A stretch of 64,000 nucleotides of DNA, from contig JAGXGH010000139.1 of assembly GCA_024636835.1 (NCBI GenBank), positions 1 to 64,000 of the forward strand, in the 5' to 3' direction. The notes below the pieces were generated by a model. The model was not told the DNA's origin. It worked only from the letters and a program-made list of their open reading frames with translations, and ran no database searches. The DNA is from Verrucomicrobiales bacterium (GTDB lineage: Bacteria; Verrucomicrobiota; Verrucomicrobiia; Verrucomicrobiales; SLCJ01). Positions 57,437 through 64,000 of the stretch are shown piece by piece. Position numbers and translations under genes: made by a program. Position 1 is the first letter of the stretch. The number at the start of each line of letters is the position of its first letter.

Positions 57437-57853
57437 TTAGAGACCGTGGCGGCTGACGAAACGGGTGCGGATTCCAAGCTTGTTCGCAGCAAGGCGTAAT
57501 GCCTCTTTTGCTTGCGACTCGGTGCAACCTGCAACTTCAAACAACATGGTTCCTGGGCGGATCACGGCAACCCAACGGTCGAGAGGTCCCTTACCTTTAC
57601 CCATCCGTGTTTCTGGTGGACGTGCGGTCACTGGCTTGTGTGGAAAGACGCGGATCCAGACTTTGCCCTTACGCTTGAGGTAACGGTTGATCGAGATACG
57701 GCAGGCTTCAATTTGGTTGCTGGCTAACCAGCCACGTCCCAAGGACTGAAGACCGTAGTCTCCAAAGGACACTTCTGTCCCGCGCTGTGCATTACCACCG
57801 CGGTTTCCTCGGTGTGACTTACGGAACTTAACTCTTTTTGGCATCAAAGGCAT
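57437..57853 (-). CDS. rplP: 50S ribosomal protein L16
   Basis: 138 residues. MPKRVKFRKSHRGNRGG, IEACRISINRYLKRKGK and the GKGKGPLDRWVAVI region are L16 signatures. AGGAGG 8 nt before ATG 57853 decides the start over the internal ATG at 57844. Confidence 0.97.
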   Translation of the reverse strand: MPLMPKRVKFRKSHRGNRGGNAQRGTEVSFGDYGLQSLGRGWLASNQIEACRISINRYLKRKGKVWIRVFPHKPVTARPPETRMGKGKGPLDRWVAVIRPGTMLFEVAGCTESQAKEALRLAANKLGIRTRFVSRHGL

Positions 57854-57912
57854 GGCAATTTCCTCCTATGAATTTTAGTGTTGGTAAATAATGATTTGGT
57901 CGGTTCAGCTGA

Positions 57913-58647
57913 TTAACGCTGAGGACCATTTGGACGACGATCACCACCTGGGCGACCACCACGATTTCCGCGAGGACCACCAGGTCCCGGACGGCGCCCA
58001 GCGCCACGGCTCTGGGTCTCAAGCTCTTCTTTCTTATTGATCCAGCACTTCACACCAATGATACCGTAAACGGTGTTGGCTTCACAGAAACCGTAGTCGA
58101 TAGGAACACGGAGAGTCTGAAGAGGAACTTTACCCTCTTTATACCACTCGGCACGAGCAATGTCTGCTCCTCCAAGACGACCACCGCAACGGATACGAAT
58201 GCCTTCGGCACCGAACTCCATAGCGGTCTGGACAGCGCGCTTCATCGCACGACGGAAAGAAACACGACGCTCCATCTGAAGAGCAACATTCTCTGCAACC
58301 AACTGCGCGTCGGTCTCAGGTTGCTTGATCTCAATGATGTCGATCTTCACGGCGTTCTCACCGACCATCTTGTTAAGGTCGCCGGTCATACGCTCGATCT
58401 CAGCACCTTTACGGCCGATCACAAGACCTGGACGAGCGGTGTGGAGAGTCACGCGGACGCTGTTCCAAGCACGCTCGATGGTCACCTTGGAAATGGCGGC
58501 GAATGCCAACTGAGTCGCAAGATACTTGCGGATGGCGAGGTCACTGTGGAGGTTGTCGGTGTATTCCTTGCCTGTGGCGTACCACTTGGAGCGCCAGTCT
58601 TTTTGGACGGCGAGGCGGAATCCGATCGGATTAACTTTGGTTCCCAT
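57913..58647 (-). CDS. rpsC: 30S ribosomal protein S3 with Gly/Arg/Pro-rich tail
   Basis: 244 residues. MGTKVNPIGFRLAVQKDWRS, the KH-domain RPGLVIGRKGAEIERM and GIRIRCGGRLGGADIARAEW identify S3. The last about 30 residues form a low-complexity Gly/Arg/Pro tail (RRPGPGGPRGNRGG) beyond the usual core, probably flexible or RNA-binding. Confidence 0.97.
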   Translation of the reverse strand: MGTKVNPIGFRLAVQKDWRSKWYATGKEYTDNLHSDLAIRKYLATQLAFAAISKVTIERAWNSVRVTLHTARPGLVIGRKGAEIERMTGDLNKMVGENAVKIDIIEIKQPETDAQLVAENVALQMERRVSFRRAMKRAVQTAMEFGAEGIRIRCGGRLGGADIARAEWYKEGKVPLQTLRVPIDYGFCEANTVYGIIGVKCWINKKEELETQSRGAGRRPGPGGPRGNRGGRPGGDRRPNGPQR

Positions 58648-58694
58648 AACTTAATTGCGTTGCTTGTGAATTGGATAGTCCTGAATGGACGAAA

Positions 58695-59156
58695 TTAGCC
58701 TTTTTCTTCTGCGGCTGCTGGCTCTTCGGCTGCGACCGGCTCGGCTTTCTCTACCTTGGCTGGCTTACTAGCTGCCTTTGGCTTGTTGGCTTTTTTGCCT
58801 TTGCTCTTTGGAGCGGCGATTTCAATCTCATCAGTGACGATGAGGCGGATGTGCGCGGTGCGCTTGATAATTGGTGCTGCGCCACCACGTGCACGTGGCT
58901 TGAAACGCTTGATGCGAGGGCCTTCATTAATCTGCACTTCCTTGACGACGAGTGCATCGGCATCGAGCTCGAAGTTGTTCTCGGCGTTGGCAATGGCCGA
59001 ACGAAGCGTCTTGCCAATAAGGATGGCTGCTTTGCGCGGGGTGAAGTTGAGAAGGTCGAGTGCCTGGTTCGCAGGAAGACCGGTGATTTCGCGAGCGACA
59101 TCACGCATCTTGAGCGGCGAGATTCGCGCGTATTTGTAGAGAGCTTTGACTTCCAT
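58695..59156 (-). CDS. rplV: 50S ribosomal protein L22 with Lys/Ala/Glu-rich tail
   Basis: 153 residues against about 110-118 usually. The core EVKALYKYARISPLKMRDVA and GPRIKRFKPRARGGAAPI is L22. The last about 40 residues are Lys/Pro/Ala then Ala/Glu-rich (KPAKVEKAEPVAAEE). It is separated from rpsS by an inserted gene. Confidence 0.97.
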   Translation of the reverse strand: MEVKALYKYARISPLKMRDVAREITGLPANQALDLLNFTPRKAAILIGKTLRSAIANAENNFELDADALVVKEVQINEGPRIKRFKPRARGGAAPIIKRTAHIRLIVTDEIEIAAPKSKGKKANKPKAASKPAKVEKAEPVAAEEPAAAEEKG

Positions 59157-59226
59157 GTTGGTTTCGAGCTAAAGGGTGTGTTCCTAGAGAGTTGTTGGTT
59201 TGATCGTTTGGGGCCGTTGCTGGATT

Positions 59227-60030
59227 CTAGCGGCCGATTCGGGGACGGGCCCGATCTCCTACTTTGACCTCGGACAATCCCTCAGCCGTCCCTCCGAACG
59301 CAAGACCACAAATGTGATCGCGAACGTCGACGACAAGGGCGGCGCCCAAGATGCGGTCATTTCGAAAAATTTCAAATGGCATTCCTATTTGAACGCCGCT
59401 TTTCTTTCCGGCATTCAGCACAGCAAGTCCGAGTTCGGGCTTGAAACTGATTACCAGGGCATTTGCAAGACCGGTTTCTTCCGGACTATTAGCGGAGTTT
59501 GGTGCCGCTTCTTGACGCTGATTAAGAAGAACATCGGAAGATCGCATCTCCCCTTCCAACGCCATGCGGGCGGAAGGATCTGATTCTTTTACCGTGCTGA
59601 CGAAGACCGTCAATGCCTCATTGAGCGAGACAAGCTGGTTCTCCAGAGCTTGACGATAAACCCGCTCCTGCTCGATGACTCCGAGAGCTCGCAGCAATCG
59701 CTGACTGAGCTCGCGGTTGTCTTCACCTAGAGCAGCGACCCCAAGGGCCTCGAGCTCAAGACGAATTTCTTCCAAGCGCTTGCGAGCGTCACGCGCCTCC
59801 ACATTCGATGCTGCAAGGCTCTTCGCCAATGCACCATTCGAGTTGCGGAGAGTGTTGTTCTCTTGTTCCAGATCGGAGATCCTATCCAGTGCTGCGTCGA
59901 GTGCGATCCTCGCCTCCCCTGCTTCAAGTGCATTCTGGGCACGCCCCGGCGAGCACACCACCAGGCAAACACCGAGAGCGGTGATTGCGGCAGTGCGGCC
60001 GAATTGAGACGTGTGATTCCAGAATGACAT
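59227..60030 (-). CDS. Exported coiled-coil protein inserted in the S10 operon
   Basis: 267 residues, not a ribosomal protein. A signal peptide (ITALGVCLVVCSPGRAQ) precedes a long heptad-like helix (about 38-155: ALDRISDLEQENNTLRNSNG, then RDARKRLEEIRLELEAL). A C-terminal domain of about 75 residues follows (LGLAVLNAGKKSGVQIGMPF, ending LSEVKVGDRARPR), resembling small beta domains of FlgT/MreC-like type. Probably periplasmic or envelope-associated. It starts 20 bp after rpsS and stops 70 bp before rplV, on the same strand, so it must be transcribed with the ribosomal genes. Function unknown. Confidence 0.85.
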   Translation of the reverse strand: MSFWNHTSQFGRTAAITALGVCLVVCSPGRAQNALEAGEARIALDAALDRISDLEQENNTLRNSNGALAKSLAASNVEARDARKRLEEIRLELEALGVAALGEDNRELSQRLLRALGVIEQERVYRQALENQLVSLNEALTVFVSTVKESDPSARMALEGEMRSSDVLLNQRQEAAPNSANSPEETGLANALVISFKPELGLAVLNAGKKSGVQIGMPFEIFRNDRILGAALVVDVRDHICGLAFGGTAEGLSEVKVGDRARPRIGR

Positions 60031-60050
60031 GAATATAGAGTGAGTGAAGA

Positions 60051-60320
60051 TTACTTCTTACCGATGCCGCCGTGATTGGTGAACTTCCGTGTCGGGGAGA
60101 ATTCGCCGAGCTTGTGCCCGACCATGTTCTCCGAGACAAACACGCTGATGAAGCTGTTGCCATTGTGGACCAGGAAGGTATGACCGACGAAGTCAGGAAT
60201 GATCATCGATGCACGTGACCATGTCTTAATCGGCTTTTTAGAGCCGGCTTCCGTTTGTTTATCGACCTTTGCCAACAGCTTTTGGCTGAGGAATGGGCCT
60301 TTCTTAAGTGATCTTGCCAT
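60051..60320 (-). CDS. rpsS: 30S ribosomal protein S19
   Basis: 89 residues. MARSLKKGPFLSQKLL, IKTWSRASMIIPDFVGHTF and the VGHKLGEFSPTRKF end are S19 signatures. It follows rplB by 41 bp. Confidence 0.97.
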   Translation of the reverse strand: MARSLKKGPFLSQKLLAKVDKQTEAGSKKPIKTWSRASMIIPDFVGHTFLVHNGNSFISVFVSENMVGHKLGEFSPTRKFTNHGGIGKK

Positions 60321-60361
60321 TACGTTTTAGTAGTTTGCTAAAGTTCAGTGGAGTCAGGCGA

Positions 60362-61204
60362 TTAACGCTTCTTCGATTTGCGACCCTGGATGATGAACTT
60401 ACTCGTGGTCTTGTGACGCTTACGGGTTTTCTGTCCTTTGACGTGGCCCCATGGGCTCTTGAGGTGCTGACGACCACCACCGGACTTGGACTTACCTTCA
60501 CCACCACCGTTCGGGTGATCGACAGGGTTCATGCACATACCACGGACGGTTGGGCGGACACCCTGCCAACGTGTACGACCAGCTTTGCCGCTGACTTCGT
60601 TCATGTGTTCGCGGTTACCGACGACGCCGATAGTTGCGTAGCAGTTTTCGTGAATCTTACGGATCTCACCGGAAGGCAAACGAACAAGCGCGTATCCTGT
60701 CTCGTAGTTGGAAAGTATAGCTTCCTGTCCTGCGGAACGGGCGATCTGACCGCCGCGACCGGGTGTCAGTTCAACGTTGTGGATCGAGGTGCCGAGTGGG
60801 ATCTTCTTGAGTGGAAGTGCGTTGCCAACCTTGGGAGCTGATGCTTCGCCGGAAACGACGGAGGTGCCAACTTCAAGACCTGCAGGAGCCAAGATATAGC
60901 TCTTCTGTCCGTCCTCATACTGGATGAGGGCGATGCGGCAGGTGCGGTTTGGATCATACTCGATGCCGAGCACTTTGGCTGCGTCTCCGTGACGAAGACG
61001 ACGGAAGTCGATCAAGCGATACTTGCGCTTGTGACCACCACCAATGTGACGACAGGTAATACGTCCGGTGTTGTTACGTCCACCACTGCGTTTTTTGACT
61101 TGCAGTAGGGATTTCTCCGGCTTGGTTTTGGTGACTTCATCAAACGATGGCCACTCTTTGTAGCGGTTTGATGGAGTTACTGGTTTGAAGGTCTTCAGTG
61201 CCAT
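60362..61204 (-). CDS. rplB: 50S ribosomal protein L2
   Basis: 280 residues. LKTFKPVTPSNRYKEWPSFD, RITCRHIGGGHKRKYRLIDF and the peptidyl-transferase-region RGMCMNPVDHPNGGGEGKS identify L2. It follows rplW by 77 bp. Confidence 0.97.
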   Translation of the reverse strand: MALKTFKPVTPSNRYKEWPSFDEVTKTKPEKSLLQVKKRSGGRNNTGRITCRHIGGGHKRKYRLIDFRRLRHGDAAKVLGIEYDPNRTCRIALIQYEDGQKSYILAPAGLEVGTSVVSGEASAPKVGNALPLKKIPLGTSIHNVELTPGRGGQIARSAGQEAILSNYETGYALVRLPSGEIRKIHENCYATIGVVGNREHMNEVSGKAGRTRWQGVRPTVRGMCMNPVDHPNGGGEGKSKSGGGRQHLKSPWGHVKGQKTRKRHKTTSKFIIQGRKSKKR

Positions 61205-61281
61205 AATTATTGGTCTCGGTGAAGGTTTCGAAAATGCTGCTTTACGTGACTTGGGTCACTGGCAACGTAGGGCGGTTAGGA

Positions 61282-61566
61282 TTAGACGAGGTCGATGGTT
61301 TCGCCTTTTGCGAGACGAACAACAGCCTTCTTCCAATGAGCGGTGCGACCTGCATCAGCACGACGCTGACGTTTGGCTTTCCCAGAATAGTTACAAGTGT
61401 TTACGGAGACGACCTTCTTTCCAAGAAGATGCTCCACGGCGCGCTTGATCTCGAGTTTGTTGGCGTTTCGGTCGACCTTGAACGTGTAACTGTTGCTGGT
61501 CTCTGTTCCGAGTGTTGCCTTTTCGGTCAGGCAGATACTTTTGATGACTTGGGTAAGATCGTTCAT
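61282..61566 (-). CDS. rplW: 50S ribosomal protein L23
   Basis: 94 residues. IKSICLTEKATLGTETSNSY and FKVDRNANKLEIKRAVEHLL identify L23. Its ATG overlaps the rplD stop (TAATG), so the two are translationally coupled. Confidence 0.96.
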   Translation of the reverse strand: MNDLTQVIKSICLTEKATLGTETSNSYTFKVDRNANKLEIKRAVEHLLGKKVVSVNTCNYSGKAKRQRRADAGRTAHWKKAVVRLAKGETIDLV

Positions 61567-62183
61567 TACTTAGCGGTCCTTCCTGCTAGGGTTTTCAATG
61601 CATCTTCCGCAATAAGGATCTTGTGGGCTTGGAGCAGGTGTTCGACATTCACTTCGTCAGCGGTCATAAGCAACACGTTGGACACGTTGCGAGCCGCCAG
61701 GTAGGTGGTGTCATCGAATGCCTGAGCAACCACAAGGATGCTGCGAGCGTCACCGACGGTCTCGTCGATATACTTGATGAAGGATTTTGTCTTTGGCTCA
61801 CTAACGGCGATACCGCCGGTGGAGAGCACGTCACCTTCTGCAATGCGCTCGGTGAGCACTTTACGGAATGCGAGACGACGGGTGGATTTGTTCACTTCCT
61901 TGGAGTAGTCGCGAGGCTTAGGTCCGAAGACCACGCCACCCCCACGCCAGATCGGAGATTTAAGAGTTCCTGCACGGGCGCGGCCAGTGCCCTTCTGACG
62001 CCAAGGCTTCTTGCTAGAGCCTTTAACTTCGGAACGGGTTTTGGTGTTCGCGGAACCGGTGCGTCGGTTTGCGTGATACGCAACGACTAGGTCGTGGACG
62101 GCTTGAACGCCTTTTGATTCTTCTTCAACGAGAAGCATCGAAGCGTTTTTAGCGTCGTCGAGTGTGAAAATGGATGCTGCCAT
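61566..62183 (-). CDS. rplD: 50S ribosomal protein L4
   Basis: 205 residues. NRRTGSANTKTRSEVKGSSK and WRQKGTGRARAGTLKSPIWR are L4 signatures. AGGAGG lies 8 nt before ATG 62183. L4 autoregulates the S10 operon in E. coli; no leader site could be judged here. Confidence 0.97.
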   Translation of the reverse strand: MAASIFTLDDAKNASMLLVEEESKGVQAVHDLVVAYHANRRTGSANTKTRSEVKGSSKKPWRQKGTGRARAGTLKSPIWRGGGVVFGPKPRDYSKEVNKSTRRLAFRKVLTERIAEGDVLSTGGIAVSEPKTKSFIKYIDETVGDARSILVVAQAFDDTTYLAARNVSNVLLMTADEVNVEHLLQAHKILIAEDALKTLAGRTAK

Positions 62184-62236
62184 GGTATATTCCTCCTTGG
62201 TGGACAGTGATTAAATGATTTCAGCGTGAGGCCAAT

Positions 62237-62893
62237 TTAGGCTTGCTGTGGGGCTGGCTTTTTCTTGGCGGGGCGGACAACGACGTAAGCGCCGTTGTAA
62301 CCTGGAACTGCTCCGCTGATCAGAACGACATTGTCTTCCGGACGAACAGCTACCACGGTCAAATTCTGCACAGTGCGTTGCACCACACCTTGATGACCCG
62401 GCATCTTCTGGTTTTTCCAGATTCGCGCTGGTGTCGAACCGGCACCAACGGCACCTGGACGACGGTGCATCATGTGACCGTGTGACATTGGCTGTCCGTG
62501 AAAGTTGTGACGGCGCATAACACCCTGGAAACCTTTACCTTTGCTGGTTCCGATAACGTCAACGGCTTGACCGGCGACGAACAGTTCAGCACATGGATGG
62601 GGTTCTTCGGTGTTAGGAAGTTGATCGTCAGACTCGACGCGGAACTCCTTAACGAGATACGAAGGGTCTGCATCGTTCGCTTTGAAGTGACCGAGTGCCG
62701 CTTTGTTCACGCGTGACTCCTTCTTGGTGTCGTAGCCGATCTGCACTGCAGAGTAACCGTCGCTCTCCTGGGTCTTCACCTGGAGGTAGCGGTTATCTGC
62801 CACGTCGATCACGGTGACAGGGATCATGTTCCCGCTCTCTTCGTCGAAGATGCGGGTCATGCCGATTTTCTTGCCTAAAAGTCCAATGCTCAT
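62237..62893 (-). CDS. rplC: 50S ribosomal protein L3
   Basis: 218 residues. GLLGKKIGMTRIFDEESGNM, VIGTSKGKGFQGVMRRHNF and GSTPARIWKNQKMPGHQG identify L3. It follows rpsJ by 81 bp. Confidence 0.97.
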   Translation of the reverse strand: MSIGLLGKKIGMTRIFDEESGNMIPVTVIDVADNRYLQVKTQESDGYSAVQIGYDTKKESRVNKAALGHFKANDADPSYLVKEFRVESDDQLPNTEEPHPCAELFVAGQAVDVIGTSKGKGFQGVMRRHNFHGQPMSHGHMMHRRPGAVGAGSTPARIWKNQKMPGHQGVVQRTVQNLTVVAVRPEDNVVLISGAVPGYNGAYVVVRPAKKKPAPQQA

Positions 62894-62974
62894 GTTGTTA
62901 TCCTGATATTAATGGGTTTTCAATTGGCTCGCGTAGAGGTGCCCCTCTGGCACATTCCGCGACCAACCTTGCGG

Positions 62975-63283
62975 TCAGATTTTGATGGTGATGTCGACAC
63001 CTGCCGGGAGGTTGAGCTTCTTGAGCTCATCCACGGTGTGCGCGGTTGGGTCGACGATATCGAGAAGGCGCTTGTGTGTGCGGATCTCGAACTGCTCTGC
63101 AGATTTCTTGTTTTGGTTCACCGAACGGTTCACAGAGAACTTCTCGATACGGGTGGGAAGAGGAATTGGGCCTGCAACCTTAGCGCCGGTGCGCTTTGCT
63201 GTCTCGACGATGTCCTTAGCGGAACGGTCGATTGCACGGTGGTCGAACGCGCGGAGGCGGATGCGGATGGATTGGTTTGCCAT
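62975..63283 (-). CDS. rpsJ: 30S ribosomal protein S10
   Basis: 102 residues. SIRIRLRAFDHRAIDRSAKD and GPIPLPTRIEKFSVNRSVNQ identify S10, which also acts in transcription antitermination with NusB. It follows fusA by 79 bp. Confidence 0.97.
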   Translation of the reverse strand: MANQSIRIRLRAFDHRAIDRSAKDIVETAKRTGAKVAGPIPLPTRIEKFSVNRSVNQNKKSAEQFEIRTHKRLLDIVDPTAHTVDELKKLNLPAGVDITIKI

Positions 63284-63362
63284 GGTAGTTGTTTGTTTGG
63301 TTGGCGGACTTTGACTCGCGCCGGTTGCTGTAGTGGGTTTCCTCTACTGGTCTGTTGATGGG

Positions 63363-64000
63363 TTAGTAGCCACGCTGCTCGACGAGCGATTCCACGATTG
63401 CTTGCGGAACTTCTTCGAAGTGTGACGGGGTCATGCTGTAACTCGCACGACCTGATGATAAAGTGCGGACGATAGTGGAATAGCCGAACATTTCAGCTAA
63501 GGGCACCTCGGCCTTGACGATGCACATGCCTGCCCGGCCGTCCATCGACGTGATTTTTCCACGGCGACGATTGAGGTCGCCCATGATGTCGCCTTGCTTG
63601 TCCTCGGGTGAGGTGACTTCCACGGCCATCACTGGCTCGAGAAGACAAGGGTCGGCAGTCTTCATCGCGTCGCGGACGGCGAAGATGGCTGCCATTTTGA
63701 AAGCGTTTTCGTTGGAGTCCACATCGTGGGACGATCCATCGAGGATATTGAAGTGGCAATCAACCAGCGGATAACCAGCGATGACACCGTTGCGGCAGGC
63801 CTCATCGACACCAGCCATCACCGGGTTGATAAATTCCTTGGGAATCGAACCGCCGACAGTCTTGTTTTCCTTGGTGATGCCCTCGCCGCGCTTGAGCGGT
63901 GCGACATCGAGAACAACGTGTCCGTATTGGCCTCGGCCACCGGATTGCTTGACCAACTTGCCCTCGCCTTTGGCGTGGGCTTTGATGGATTCGCGGTAGG
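63363..64000 (-). CDS. fusA: Elongation factor G (C-terminal part; gene continues beyond window)
   Basis: Translational GTPase driving translocation. About 212 C-terminal residues are visible, reading YRESIKAHAKGEGKLVKQSG at the window edge. Domain IV (GGRGQYGHVVLDVAPL, FINPVMAGVDEACRNG) and domain V (EPVMAVEVTSPEDKQGDIMG and GRASYSMTPSHFEEVPQA) are intact. The fusA-rpsJ junction is the usual str/S10 arrangement, without a tuf gene between. Confidence 0.96.
   Translation of the reverse strand, partial: YRESIKAHAKGEGKLVKQSGGRGQYGHVVLDVAPLKRGEGITKENKTVGGSIPKEFINPVMAGVDEACRNGVIAGYPLVDCHFNILDGSSHDVDSNENAFKMAAIFAVRDAMKTADPCLLEPVMAVEVTSPEDKQGDIMGDLNRRRGKITSMDGRAGMCIVKAEVPLAEMFGYSTIVRTLSSGRASYSMTPSHFEEVPQAIVESLVEQRGY

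Overview
The window reads as a chromosomal segment of a Gram-negative, PVC-superphylum bacterium, most likely a member of Verrucomicrobiota (inference). Supporting signs are an exported dehydrogenase-like protein with a C-terminal haem-c motif and an N-terminal SGNH domain beside a ThuA-domain protein, secreted GH29/GH2 glycosidases, a ResB/CcsA cytochrome c maturation pair with an enlarged CcsA, many lipobox and signal-peptide proteins, and unusual tails on ribosomal proteins S3 and L22. No rRNA, tRNA, CRISPR array, prophage or intact insertion sequence was found. The mobile-looking material is small, non-coding and palindromic.

Layout. 0-6.8 kb: a glycoside-degradation group, with GH29 alpha-L-fucosidase and a GH2 enzyme on the minus strand divergent from a LacZ-type GH2 enzyme. 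7.1-9.1 kb: serine dehydratase and a small lipoprotein whose 5' end lies in a heptamer repeat. 9.3-13.7 kb: a duplicated-domain lipoprotein followed by resB and ccsA. 13.9-20.2 kb: plsX, fabH, a POT peptide transporter, TatD, a GAF protein and a family-25 glycosyltransferase. 20.5-25.1 kb: an HrpA-type helicase, a palindromic element and a VapBC-like module. 25.2-30.2 kb: a beta-barrel-like exported protein with a strong terminator, an SpmA-SpmB-like membrane protein, and an ATP-grasp ligase/M20 peptidase pair. 30.2-36.0 kb: a complete tripartite RND efflux operon. 36.0-36.8 kb: a repeat-rich gene-free stretch. 36.8-45.7 kb (minus): ThuA, SGNH-dehydrogenase-cytochrome, an exported trypsin-like protein, ClpB and phosphofructokinase. 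45.9-54.3 kb: a degenerate zinc-ribbon protein, an RNA uracil-5-methyltransferase, palindromic elements, a second VapBC, IspE, a Kef-type antiporter, FolE2 and Dus. 54.3-55.9 kb: repeat arrays and two orphan membrane proteins. 56.0-64.0 kb (minus): fusA (partial) and the S10-type ribosomal operon, rpsJ to rplX.

The most unusual points are: (i) a secreted coiled-coil protein gene inserted between rpsS and rplV, and an operon that stops at a terminator after rplX instead of continuing to rplE; (ii) a roughly 100-136 bp intergenic repeat present three times, each copy on the 3' side of a minus-strand gene; (iii) short tandem arrays of different units that share a 7-nt period, one forming the 5' end of a lipoprotein gene; (iv) several MITE-like inverted-repeat elements, including units next to both toxin-antitoxin modules; (v) an ATP-grasp/M20 gene pair that may make and process a peptide-like compound; (vi) a trypsin-like exported protein translationally coupled to clpB. 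Functions are assigned from motifs read by eye, without database searches.
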